This document shows positions 19,285 through 28,500 of a stretch of DNA of 34,489 bases, one piece after another. Under the pieces are notes generated by a model. It was not told the origin of the DNA. It saw nothing but the letters and a program-made list of their open reading frames with translations, and searched no databases. Positions within the stretch are counted from its first letter, which is position 1; every line of letters begins with the position of its first letter. The DNA lies in the NCBI GenBank assembly GCA_902789435.1, contig CADAOA010000010.1, positions 1-34,489 on the forward strand, given 5' to 3'. Made by a program: the position numbers and the translations under genes. The stretch comes from an uncultured Bacteroidia bacterium (lineage in GTDB: Bacteria > Bacteroidota > Bacteroidia > Bacteroidales > UBA932).

Positions 19285-19596
19285 CTATTTCCTGGCCCTG
19301 GTTATTTCCACCTGAAGGCCAAGGGCATTTATTATCCGGTAGAATGTCCCTACGCTTGGTGTCATTACTCCATTCTCTATCTTGGAAATATAGCTTTTGG
19401 AACTCCCTATTCTGGAGGCCAGTTCATTTTGAGTCACTTTTACTCCCACACGAGCATCCTTAAGGACCTGCCCTGAATAGAACGCATAAGCCTGTTCTTC
19501 TGCCTTGATTCTTTCCTCACTGCCAGGACCCCCAAACTCAGCATCCAACACACTATCATAATCTCTTATCTTGTTGTCATTTACATGTTTTCTCAT
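19285..19596 (-). CDS. higA: HigA-like XRE-family antitoxin
   Basis: 103 aa. A helix-turn-helix lies in the C-terminal half (VTQNELASRIGSSKSYISKIENG, about 54-76), followed by MTPSVGTFYRIINALGLQVEI, the Xre/HigA pattern. The N-terminal half is charged and probably binds the toxin. It follows the toxin gene and overlaps its end by 20 bp, giving the toxin-first order typical of higBA. It should neutralise the toxin and repress the operon. Confidence 0.87.
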   Translation of the reverse strand: MRKHVNDNKIRDYDSVLDAEFGGPGSEERIKAEEQAYAFYSGQVLKDARVGVKVTQNELASRIGSSKSYISKIENGVMTPSVGTFYRIINALGLQVEITRARK

Positions 19597-19933
19597 AATA
19601 TGCTTTCTTTATTTGCTTCGCTTTTTCTATTTCCTCCTTCGGTGTCTTTTGAGTCTTCTTCTTAAATCCGTTAAACAATATCACAAGATTGTCTTTATCG
19701 AATATGAAGAATGTTCTAAAGATATTTCCCTCATATTCAGTCCTAAGCTCATAGATACCATTTTCAATGTGTTTTACAAACTTAGCAGGTATCCTATTTT
19801 GTGTTTTCAGCAGCAATAGTCCATACTTAATCTTCTGTTGTTGTTCAAGAGTCAGAGTATCCATAAACGCTTCAAAGTATCCACCATATGTTAGAATACG
19901 TCTGGTCTGTTGCAAAGATAATAAAGGTTGCAT
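19577..19933 (-). CDS. higB: HigB/Gp49-type RelE-family toxin
   Basis: From ATG 19933 the product is 118 aa, normal for the phage-derived Gp49-like/HigB family. Landmarks: RILTYGGYFEAFMDTL near the start, GIYELRTEYEGNIFRTFFIF in the centre, and GFKKKTQKTPKEEIEKAKQIK at the end, a strong signature. Such toxins cleave mRNA on the ribosome. The frame is open upstream to ATG 20014, adding 27 Lys-rich residues (MMKKGKKERKEMGEKT...) that fit no family member. An AATCTTTG box at 20016-20023 ends almost at that ATG, so the later start is preferred. A dyad, GGTTGCA-N6-TGCAACC (19926-19945), covers ATG 19933 and may be an operator. Confidence 0.82.
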   Translation of the reverse strand: MQPLLSLQQTRRILTYGGYFEAFMDTLTLEQQQKIKYGLLLLKTQNRIPAKFVKHIENGIYELRTEYEGNIFRTFFIFDKDNLVILFNGFKKKTQKTPKEEIEKAKQIKKAYYEKTCK

Positions 19934-19945
19934 TATTCTGCAACC
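19926..19945. promoter_or_regulatory. Candidate higBA operator dyad
   Basis: Perfect 7+6+7 palindrome GGTTGCA / TGCAACC at the likely toxin start codon. A TATCTTTG -7-like box (minus strand, 19913-19920) sits beside it with a GTTG 20 bases upstream, but a transcript from there would start inside the toxin gene. Confidence 0.4.
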
Positions 19946-20129
19946 TTTAGCCGCTTTTTCCTTTGCTGTTTTCTCTCCCATCTCTTTCCTCTCTTTCTTC
20001 CCCTTCTTCATCATTCAAAGATTTATTGTTCGCTCCGCAAAGAAAGCACCTCCAGAAGAAAAGCGGATGCCAAGCGGTAAATTTGACTCTGTCCGCCCCA
20101 AATAATTTACGCTGACGAAATGGAACAAT

Positions 20130-20234
20130 GGCATCCCTGCCATCATCCTCTTCGACCCAATGGCAACATCATCGCCAACGACATCCGTGGCCCTGAGATT
20201 GAAGATGCTTTAAGCAAGATTAAGTTTTAGCTCA
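20130..20234 (+). pseudogene. 3'-terminal remnant of a thioredoxin gene (direct repeat copy 2)
   Basis: 105 bp nearly identical to 19166-19271, from GGCATCCC through the stop codon and CTCA. One base is missing where copy 1 reads GACCCCCAGGGC (here GACCCAATGGC), so the frame is broken. Weaker similarity may extend to about 20111. No 5' part of a gene is present. The last four bases overlap the stop codon of the convergent membrane-protein gene. Confidence 0.85.
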
Positions 20235-20837
20235 TTTAGAGGCTCTTCCTACCAAGTATAAACTCAGGACAAACAACCCGCAACAACATAAGATAGAGAC
20301 AATTCCTGCTATACCTATCAGCCTCCCATTATTATCCGAGGGATCTAAAGATAAAACCACTCCGGCTATCATAGCGCCAAGACTCACAAAAAAGAAGAAT
20401 ACAGAGAGTAATAAAAGAAGACAATAAAAATCATATAAAAAAGACTTCGCTGCCCCCACTTTCACGACGGGAGCACTTATCTTTTTCTCAGGAGTGTCAA
20501 ACACTCTTTCTATCTCCTTTCTCAGCGATTCTTTTTCCTTGTTTTTTCTTGCGGATTCTCTAGTTGCACGATTAAAAACAACTATTGACAAGATCATAAG
20601 GAAGACTCCCACAAACAATTTGATATAATTGTCATGAAATCCTTCTCTTAAACCCTTTTCAACACCTAAAATGGTTAAAGTTGAACCGACAACAAGAGAA
20701 ATAATTGCAACGCAATTTCTTTCCTTCCTCCTACGATAGGCCTCCTCGATGATTTCCTTATTGTCCGGCATAAAAAAATCGCTTATTTCTTCTCGTCTAA
20801 GTAGTAAAATATTACTCTTATTTATAGCGATAGACAT
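20232..20837 (-). CDS. Four-helix membrane protein of unknown function
   Basis: 201 aa. Four hydrophobic segments are visible: NCVAIISLVVGSTLTILGV (about 41-60), a second around 71-90 (LFVGVFLMILSIVVF), a long one around 132-165 (FLYDFYCLLLLLSVFFFFV...), and a C-terminal one (GIAGIVSILCCCGLFVLSLYLV). The loop between the second and third is charged and probably cytoplasmic. ATG 20837 overlaps the upstream gene by 20 bp; a second ATG at 20771 (MPDNKEIIEEAYRRR) would avoid the overlap and is a credible start. I recognise no family. It is AT-rich like the rest of the island and probably shares the promoter of the lipoprotein gene before it. Confidence 0.65.
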   Translation of the reverse strand: MSIAINKSNILLLRREEISDFFMPDNKEIIEEAYRRRKERNCVAIISLVVGSTLTILGVEKGLREGFHDNYIKLFVGVFLMILSIVVFNRATRESARKNKEKESLRKEIERVFDTPEKKISAPVVKVGAAKSFLYDFYCLLLLLSVFFFFVSLGAMIAGVVLSLDPSDNNGRLIGIAGIVSILCCCGLFVLSLYLVGRASK

Positions 20838-21168
20838 CCGCTACCATCCTGTAAATAGTTGAATGCCTGTCTGGTGTATTCAACACCACAATACCTACAA
20901 CATCTCCTCCCATCTTCATCGCTTCAGACCTCAACCTTGACATACAGGCATCATATGTACCCCTTCTGTCTGCAGTAAACCCTGTATCATCTATCGTAAC
21001 CGACCCTATTCTCTCTATATTCTCTGGCAACGCCTGATTGACATTGTATATCTCTACTGATGTTGTTGGCGGGAGTTTTACATCAGCCACAGCTCTTACA
21101 CTCAATCCGCAACCATTTAAGACAAAGAGCAAAACAATGCTAACAAACAACAAAACAACTCTTTTCAT
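20818..21168 (-). CDS. Small lipoprotein of unknown function
   Basis: From ATG 21168 the product is 116 aa. A clean signal segment (MKRVVLLFVSIVLLFVLNGC) puts the lipid-attachment Cys at residue 20. The rest reads as a small alpha/beta domain with TTSVEIYNVNQALPEN, IGSVTIDDTGFT and DVVGIVVLNTPDRHS. The frame runs upstream to 21375, but that part is not signal-like, and a TAACTTTG -7 box at 21190-21197 lies 21 bases before ATG 21168, fixing the start. It overlaps the membrane-protein gene by 20 bp if that gene starts at 20837. Confidence 0.75.
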   Translation of the reverse strand: MKRVVLLFVSIVLLFVLNGCGLSVRAVADVKLPPTTSVEIYNVNQALPENIERIGSVTIDDTGFTADRRGTYDACMSRLRSEAMKMGGDVVGIVVLNTPDRHSTIYRMVADVYRYK

Positions 21169-21189
21169 AATAATCGGTCTATTTCTTAC

Positions 21190-21197
21190 CAAAGTTA
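21190..21197 (-). promoter_or_regulatory. -7 element of the lipoprotein/membrane-protein pair
   Basis: TAACTTTG on the minus strand, an exact TAnnTTTG match, 21 bases before ATG 21168. No convincing -33 element. Confidence 0.5.
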
Positions 21198-21418
21198 GTG
21201 TATTTTGCCTTAAATAACCTTTGTCTGCCCCCAGATAAATAGCAAAATCAGCACAAAATCCAGGATTGTAAAAAAACAATAAAACAAAGTTGTAGAAATG
21301 GACCAAAATAAAGACAAATAAATTTGTTAAATTTGGATGTTCTCCAGCAAGGGACATTTCCAAAAAAACGCACATATAATCTTAAGATTCGCAAAACTTA
21401 TAACCAAACGGCTGAATT

Positions 21419-22003
21419 ATGAAGAAGATCTTTTTTATCGCGACGGTCTTGTTAACAATGATGCTTAGTGCAAGTGATTATGCATTTGCACAGACAAAGC
21501 ATATTCAATTTAAGGGAATCCCTGTGGATGGAACTCTTACTTCCTTTGTTGAAAAGCTTAAGACCCAAGGGTATAAATTAGAGAGGATAGAGAATGAAAT
21601 TGCCTTTCTTTTCGGCAAATTTGCTGGTTATTCTAATTGTTTAATTGGAGTAGTTTCTTCAAAAGGAACTGTATGGAAGGTTCTTGTTGCATTTGAAGAT
21701 GTCGACTCGTGGGAGGTTATTACTAAACAATATCAAGAGTTTAAAGATTCTTTCCAGCTAAAATACAATTCCAAACCTGAGTCTATAGAATCTTTGGAAG
21801 ACCTTTATTCTGAGGGTGGTATGATTTATCTAGGGTTTAAAGAAGAAAAGAATGTATGGGGTAGTCTTTTTAATGTTCCTGGGGGATGTGTGATTTTGGA
21901 AATTATGCCTGGAGTTTCTTATGGCAAACTTGGTTTGAGAATTACTTATCAAGATGAAATAAATACTGAGATTCGCAAATCTGCCACGATTGATGATATT
22001 TAA
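21419..22003 (+). CDS. Exported protein of unknown function
   Basis: 194 aa. A signal peptide (MKKIFFIATVLLTMML... ending ASDYAFA before QTKH) predicts export. The mature part begins HIQFKGIPVDGTLTSFVEKL, a pattern I recognise from small secreted proteins common in Bacteroidales but without known function. Later blocks are GKFAGYSNCLIGVVSS and LKYNSKPESIE. It is AT-rich and monocistronic by layout. Two tandem TAAATTTG boxes (21319-21326 and 21328-21335) lie about 85 bases upstream and may be its promoter. It stands between an unrelated divergent pair and the restriction-like genes, so no role in defence can be claimed. Confidence 0.75.
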   Translation: MKKIFFIATVLLTMMLSASDYAFAQTKHIQFKGIPVDGTLTSFVEKLKTQGYKLERIENEIAFLFGKFAGYSNCLIGVVSSKGTVWKVLVAFEDVDSWEVITKQYQEFKDSFQLKYNSKPESIESLEDLYSEGGMIYLGFKEEKNVWGSLFNVPGGCVILEIMPGVSYGKLGLRITYQDEINTEIRKSATIDDI

Positions 22004-22072
22004 CAGTGCATTTTTACAATTCTGAGATTGAATTTTAAAATCCAGGATAGTACAATCAATTCTTCAAATTGG

Positions 22073-22080
22073 TAATTTTG
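22073..22080 (+). promoter_or_regulatory. -7 element of the helicase-methyltransferase operon
   Basis: TAATTTTG matches TAnnTTTG, 29 bases before ATG 22110. The -33 position has no TTTG. Confidence 0.4.
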
Positions 22081-22109
22081 GGTGATTCAGCAAGTGAATA
22101 TGAGTTAAT

Positions 22110-25100
22110 ATGGATAATACACTTATAGACAATTCGGCCGATTATAAAATGGTCGATTATCTAAAAGAAATGCTAAATAACGAAGGTTATACTGAACTTC
22201 GCATTGCTACAGGTTATTGGGATCTTCCAGGTACTAGACTAATTTATAAGGAACTGGATTCTTTTTTTGCTCGTGGGGGCAAATTAGAACTGTTGATTGG
22301 TCAGGAGCCTCAGCTTCGATCCTATCAGATACGTTCTGACCTTTCTCAGGAAGAAAAGTTTCCAGATTTCTATATACAGCGCGACATTAATGTTCTCACA
22401 CCAGACTTTCAAGATGTAGTTCGTACTATTCTGAAATATACAAAGATTAAGGACGAAGAAAACTCTCAGTTTAAGATACGTGTGTATGGTCAAGATTCTC
22501 AAGATAAGCAGTTCTTACATGCTAAATGCTATATTTTTACTGGACCTAGCATTGGTCATGGCATTGTAGGAAGTTCGAATTTCACAGAGAGGGGTTTGGA
22601 AGATAACGCCGAATTGAATTATCTAGAAACAAACTCTTTTTCAGTAGTTGCTACTCCAAGCCCATACTCATCAAGCAAGTCTCACTTGACCTGGTTTAAT
22701 GAAATGTGGGGGAAAAGTGTTCCTTGGACCGGGAAATTTATTATGGAGATTCTAGAGCCTTCTCCTATAGGAAAAAAGGTTAAAGAGCAAATACGTCAAG
22801 AATCAGCCCAAATCAGTCCGCTTTCTCCATACGAAGTCTATATCAAATATCTGCAAAATCAACTTGGTGATCTGGCAGATCCTAAAGCTAGCACTCTTCT
22901 CAAATCCTTCCTTCCTGAGAATTACACTGTTCTCGCTTACCAAATGGATGCTGTTCAGCAATGCTTTTTCATTATGAAAAGGTATAGGGGTTTTATACTA
23001 GCCGATGTTGTAGGACTGGGGAAGACTGTGGTAGGAATGCTCATAATCAAGAAGTTTCTTGCCGAAGCCTCTTTGATGAACCGTGAGCGTAAAGTTTTGA
23101 TAGTAACCCCTCCTGCTATTAAGAAGAATTGGGTGGATACTATTAAAGATTTTGACAAACAATCTCCTGATAAAGCCAATGATTGTATTCACTTTATTAC
23201 TACCGGAAGCATTGGCAAACTTGTTGATGATGCTGAATTAATTGTTTCTGAGGAAGATGGAGATGCCTTCGATGGCAATCTTGAATATGATAACTATGGT
23301 CTCATACTCATTGACGAGAGTCACAACTTCAGAAATAGTGATACTCAGAAGTACAGAGACTTGGACACTCTTATTGGAGATATTGAGTCTAGAACTGGTT
23401 ATGCTCCTTACATTGGTCTCCTTTCGGCAACTCCTCAAAACAACTCACCAGAGGACATAAAGAATCAGATCTATTTATTCCAGCGCGAGCCGAACCATAG
23501 TGAACTTCCAGATATCGAGGGAGGCAAACTTGATTCTTTTATGGCAGCAATGCACAGACTTTTTGATGAGGCTCGTAAGGATGATTCTCCTGAAGGGAAA
23601 GAAAAGCGTCAGTTTGTGGCAAAGGAAATACGTGAAAAAGTTCTTGATCATTTAGTCGTCAGACGAACTAGAACCGATATCAAGAAGCATTATGAAGCGG
23701 ACAGCAAAAATCTCCGTTTCCCAAAGGTCGGTGAGCCTCAAAAATTGGAGTATCATCTTGACCCTATTCTTTGCAAATTATTTTCAGATACAATTTCTGC
23801 GATTGTACAGGATGATTCTGTCATTCTTGATCCAGAAAAGCACATAGGTTTTTATCGTTACGGTGCAATAGCTTTCTTCAAATCCTCTGAGCATAAAAAA
23901 TTGTACGAATTCAAGGCATTGACAGTAGACCGTGTTACAAAGCAACTTTCCAATATTATGCGCATTATGTTGGTTAAACGTTTGGAAAGTAGTTTCTCTG
24001 CATTTAAAAAGTCACTGCACAATCTCCAGCAATATACTAAGAACATGATTGATATGATTGCTGCTGATATGGTGTATGTATGTCCAGATATTGACGTCAA
24101 CAATGTAATTGAAAAGGCTGGTAGTCTTAAAAAGGCCGTTCCTATACTTGACGAAAAGATAGCAAAGAAAGGTGGTAATAATCTAAAATTCAAGAAAGAA
24201 GATTTCAATGATGACTATCTGGATTTATTGGAACAAGATAAGGCCATTATAGACGAACTCTGTACTCGTTGGGATCAAAACGATTATGATCCTAAGATGG
24301 ATTCGTTTAAGTTGAATCTTCTTACCAGGCTTTTCGATAAAACAATCAACAACCCACACGGTTATGACAAACCTCGCTTGGTCATATTTACCGAGGCTAT
24401 TGATACATTGGAGAGTCTTGCTCGATATATAAATACTACTGGGCACAAGGCACTGATGGTCTCCGCCAAGAATAGAAAAGACCTTCAGCAGTCTATTGTT
24501 GAGAACTTTGATGCAAATTCAAAGATTAAGAAGGACGATTATGATGTAATAGTTACCACAGAGGTTCTTGCAGAAGGAGTAAACTTGCACCGTGCAAATG
24601 TAATCCTCAACTATGATACTCCTTGGAATGCCACGCGCTTGATGCAGCGAATTGGACGTGTAAACCGAATAGGTTCTAAGGAAGATTTTGTACATGTATT
24701 TAACTTCTACCCTACTACAGAAAGTGAAGATCAGATTCAGCTTGTAAGAATAGCTTATTCTAAACTTCAGGCTTTTCATACGATGTTTGGTGAAGACAAC
24801 AAGGTGTTTAGCGAGTTGGAAGAACTCTCTGCTGCTGACTTCAACAAACTGGTTGAAGACGAAGAATCTCCGTTTGGGCAATATATCGCAGACCTAAAGG
24901 CTTTCCAAAAATCTAAGCCAGAGCGCTATGATTACATTTCCCAGATACCTTTTGCCAATTTGGGTGGTGTGCTTACAGCAGCAAATGGAACTACTGTGGC
25001 TGTTGTGGCTGCCGAGAATCGAGGCCTAACTAATATTAGAATTAAACCTGACAGTATCGCTGAAACTATTTCTCCATTGGAAATGATGTCGGAGATGAAG

Positions 25101-25508
25101 TGTGCAGAGGATACAGATTATGCAAAACGCGGCATAACTACTGATGAAAGAAGCGTTTCCAATATCATTAACTGCTATAATCAGCATGTTACTAAGATGC
25201 TGAATGCTAGGGATGTTAATGCCAATCAACGAAAAGCTCTTGAGTTTTGGCATTCCATAAAAGATGAAATTACATCTGATGAGGCAAAAAACGCTTGGTT
25301 AGCCGCCGAGACCGCCATACGTAAAAAGCACACCACAGTAATTCGTATTATCTTAAAATTCAAGGAAAATCATGAGGCCTCTGGTGATTCTTTGTTTGGG
25401 TCAGATTTCGATATCAACAGTTGGGTTCAGGCTTCTTTTTCCAAGATAGCGGCTCAGGCAGAAATTAAACACGGCAAACCTAGTATTGTCATTTACGAAG
25501 AGAAATAA
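22110..25508 (+). CDS. PLD-nuclease / SNF2-type helicase fusion protein
   Basis: 1132 aa. An N-terminal phospholipase-D-like domain (about 1-205) has HAKCYIF (His137, Lys139) followed by GSSNFTERGLEDNAE. The Asp of a full HKD motif is replaced by Thr144, as I would expect for the restriction-type PLD branch. An SF2/SNF2 motor follows: Walker A DVVGLGKT (299-306), DESH box (402-405), motif III LSATPQNN (438-445), and motif VI QRIGRVNRIG near residue 845. The C-terminal ~250 residues match nothing I know. I infer an ATP-driven DNA translocase with an attached nuclease, the restriction half of the system. The methyltransferase gene starts 13 bp later. AT-rich codon use contrasts with the core genes. 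Confidence 0.85.
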   Translation: MDNTLIDNSADYKMVDYLKEMLNNEGYTELRIATGYWDLPGTRLIYKELDSFFARGGKLELLIGQEPQLRSYQIRSDLSQEEKFPDFYIQRDINVLTPDFQDVVRTILKYTKIKDEENSQFKIRVYGQDSQDKQFLHAKCYIFTGPSIGHGIVGSSNFTERGLEDNAELNYLETNSFSVVATPSPYSSSKSHLTWFNEMWGKSVPWTGKFIMEILEPSPIGKKVKEQIRQESAQISPLSPYEVYIKYLQNQLGDLADPKASTLLKSFLPENYTVLAYQMDAVQQCFFIMKRYRGFILADVVGLGKTVVGMLIIKKFLAEASLMNRERKVLIVTPPAIKKNWVDTIKDFDKQSPDKANDCIHFITTGSIGKLVDDAELIVSEEDGDAFDGNLEYDNYGLILIDESHNFRNSDTQKYRDLDTLIGDIESRTGYAPYIGLLSATPQNNSPEDIKNQIYLFQREPNHSELPDIEGGKLDSFMAAMHRLFDEARKDDSPEGKEKRQFVAKEIREKVLDHLVVRRTRTDIKKHYEADSKNLRFPKVGEPQKLEYHLDPILCKLFSDTISAIVQDDSVILDPEKHIGFYRYGAIAFFKSSEHKKLYEFKALTVDRVTKQLSNIMRIMLVKRLESSFSAFKKSLHNLQQYTKNMIDMIAADMVYVCPDIDVNNVIEKAGSLKKAVPILDEKIAKKGGNNLKFKKEDFNDDYLDLLEQDKAIIDELCTRWDQNDYDPKMDSFKLNLLTRLFDKTINNPHGYDKPRLVIFTEAIDTLESLARYINTTGHKALMVSAKNRKDLQQSIVENFDANSKIKKDDYDVIVTTEVLAEGVNLHRANVILNYDTPWNATRLMQRIGRVNRIGSKEDFVHVFNFYPTTESEDQIQLVRIAYSKLQAFHTMFGEDNKVFSELEELSAADFNKLVEDEESPFGQYIADLKAFQKSKPERYDYISQIPFANLGGVLTAANGTTVAVVAAENRGLTNIRIKPDSIAETISPLEMMSEMKCAEDTDYAKRGITTDERSVSNIINCYNQHVTKMLNARDVNANQRKALEFWHSIKDEITSDEAKNAWLAAETAIRKKHTTVIRIILKFKENHEASGDSLFGSDFDINSWVQASFSKIAAQAEIKHGKPSIVIYEEK

Positions 25509-25521
25509 TAATACATAAAAT

Positions 25522-28500
25522 ATGAAAGACCAGTTTAAAAGCATATTTGACGCTGATTACCAGGGAGCAGGAGTGTTTCTAGACAAAGTTCTAAAGCCTT
25601 TGTTTGGGAATAAGCTTGAGGTTCTCCCAGTGGCTGAAAACAATCCAACAGATGTTTCTGATGAAGCTATGAAAAAGGCGCGAATAAAGAAAATAAGTCG
25701 CGTGGCAAATATAGCCCCTACCTTCAACAGAAAACCGATGGAAGTCTTTGACATCACTTTGGAGGATCGCGTTGATATCACTAGAGCTCGCGTTGGTATT
25801 CAACAGATTATCCGTCGCGGGCTATTTATACAGACACATGCGTTTATGCTCTTCCATGCCGAACATCCTAAAGGAGAAAACTGGCGCTTTTCATATGCCC
25901 TCAAATTGGGGACAATAGGTTCAATGACTGACGCTAAACGCTTCACCTATCTTTTTGGGGAGAATATGCACTGTAGAACGGCTATTGACCGCTTTTTTGA
26001 GTTGACTAAGGGTGAGATTACTGATCAAAAAATTCTAGATGCGTTCAATGTTGAGGCTCTTTCCAATGAATTCTTTGAGGAATACCGAGATAAGTATGCA
26101 AAATTTGTTTGGTACATCACAGGGAAAGAATTTGTTAAAGAGAATGGCAAGTGGGTTGAAAAAACTACCGGCACTCCCAACAAGAATCTTATGCGACAGT
26201 TTCATAATAACGACAAAGCTGTTCGTGATTATGTTAAGAAGATGATGGGACGAATAACCTTCCTTCATTTTCTTCAGAAGAAGGGTTGGATGAAAGGGGA
26301 TTTAAATTACATGTACAACCTCTTTGATCGGTCCAATTTTCAGTCCAACTATTTGGAAGCAGTACTAGAGCCTCTCTTCTTTGGTATTCTCAACACAAAA
26401 CCTAAAGAACGTACAAATCTTTTTAAGGAAAGAGGCTGGAATATGTCTCTGTTGAAAGAGTGGAAATCCTTCCCGTACTTGAATGGTGGGTTGTTTGAAG
26501 AAGATGAAGATGATCGCTTAACAGTTGTTTTCCCTAAGAATTACTTTATAAACCTCTTTGAATTCTATTCTCGTTTTAATTTTACTGTGGATGAGAATGA
26601 TCCTGACGATGCAGAGGTTGGTGTCGACCCTGAAATGTTGGGCAAAATCTTTGAGAATCTCCTGGAAGACAATAAAGATAAGGGAGCATTTTATACTCCT
26701 AAAGAGATTGTACGTTATATGTGTCAGGAATCCTTGACAGCCTATCTGGTGGGAAAAACAGGCTATGACGAGGAGTTGATTCGTGCCTTTGTCATCCATC
26801 CATACGATGAGGTCGAAAGGTTTGACAACCAGCAGCAGAACGCTATCTACAATGCTTTGGAGAATGTCAAGATTTGCGACCCAGCCATCGGTTCCGGCGC
26901 TTTCCCTATGGGTCTTCTCAATGAGTTGGTTCGCTGCGAGGAAGCACTCCTTGGCGAACGCGAAGATGACCACCAGGGCCGTTCAGGGCTTAAGAAGTAC
27001 ATTATCCAGAACAACATTTACGGTGTTGATATAGAGAAGGGAGCAATAGATATAGCTCGTCTCCGTTTTTGGCTCTCCATTGTTGTTGACGAAAAGGAAC
27101 CTAGCCCACTACCGAACCTTGATTATAAGATTATGCAGGGCAATTCCTTGCTGGAGTGTTATAAGGGGGTGGATTTGTGTCATTTGATGGAAGATGAGAA
27201 GAACGCGGATGGAACAAGACAGTTATCATTCTTTGATAATGTCATTCAAGTTACTAGAGAAGAACTGAGTGCCTATCTCAAGTCTTATTTTGAATGCGCC
27301 GAACATAAAGAAAAGGTTAATCTTCAGCGAAAAATAAAGGCCACAATACAAACCCATCTTTCTGCTCAAAAGATTAGTATAGATTTATCAGATATTGATA
27401 TTGCCGGAAATGATAAGTTTTTCCTTTGGCATACCTGGTTCTCTGACGTATTCAATCGTCCCTCTGATTGCGAAAAAGGCTTTGACATTGTGATTGGGAA
27501 TCCGCCGTACCTGTTTCTTAGCGGGAAAGGGAGCCCTGTCAGAAGACTAATAAACGAAGGAAGAATCATAGACGCGGAAAGACTTCAAGAACTACTTAAT
27601 AGTTATGGGAATAAGTATCCTGAAGTCTCTCAAGGATGCCGAGATTTTTATAAATGGTTCTATAAAATGGCTCTTAACATATGTAAATATGGTGGTATTT
27701 TGGCATTTATAACCCCTGACACCTTCTTCAGTATGCCAAAGTATTTGGATTTAAGAACCCAATTATTTCAGCACTCGGTCATATCTCTGGTTGATTTAGG
27801 GTTTAGCGTGTTTGATGCACCTACTGTTTCATCTGCTATTTGTATCGTTAAGAAAGATTTGGCTAGGACAAAGTCTATTTACCTTAGCGACGTTCGTCCT
27901 ATTTTGAATAAGGATAATCGCGATCAGCTCTATTCTATTGTAAAAGAAGTTAGAAAAGAGATTGAGGTGGCAAACAATGAAATATGCGCATATAAGCATC
28001 CAATTGCTAAAAGACTTTATGACGACCCTGATTTTGTGGGGCTGGGGAATTATATCTCATTCTCTGAAGGGGAACATGACATCCAGATAGAAGAATCCTT
28101 GCTTTCTGAATATAATGCACCAGGACGTGTTCCGGTGCTAATCGATTCGACAATGCAAAGAAATGGATACGTTACAAAAGCTTATATGCTCTGCAATGCC
28201 GTTTATCAGAATCGACTTCATGAAGGGGAAAGGTGTTTAGTTCGCAAAACAGGAGATACGATTGTCGCTTCTCTTCCTTACGATTCAAGCTTTGCGGTTG
28301 CACATCAAAATGTCTATGTGGCTAAAGATAAAGCGGGTATGCCGATAAAGTTTTGGATGGCAGTTTTGAATTCAACAATGCTTACCTTCTTGTATCAGAA
28401 TGGCCTATTCGGTCAAAAAGGTAGAACGATGGCGCAATTCAGGATATACGCTCTTAATGCACTCCCTATTCCTTCTTCTATTAATAAAACGTTTATACGA

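Noticed and set aside
19934..20014. 27-residue Lys-rich extension of the HigB toxin
   Set aside because: It has no counterpart in the family, and a promoter-like box ends at its ATG; kept only as an alternative start.
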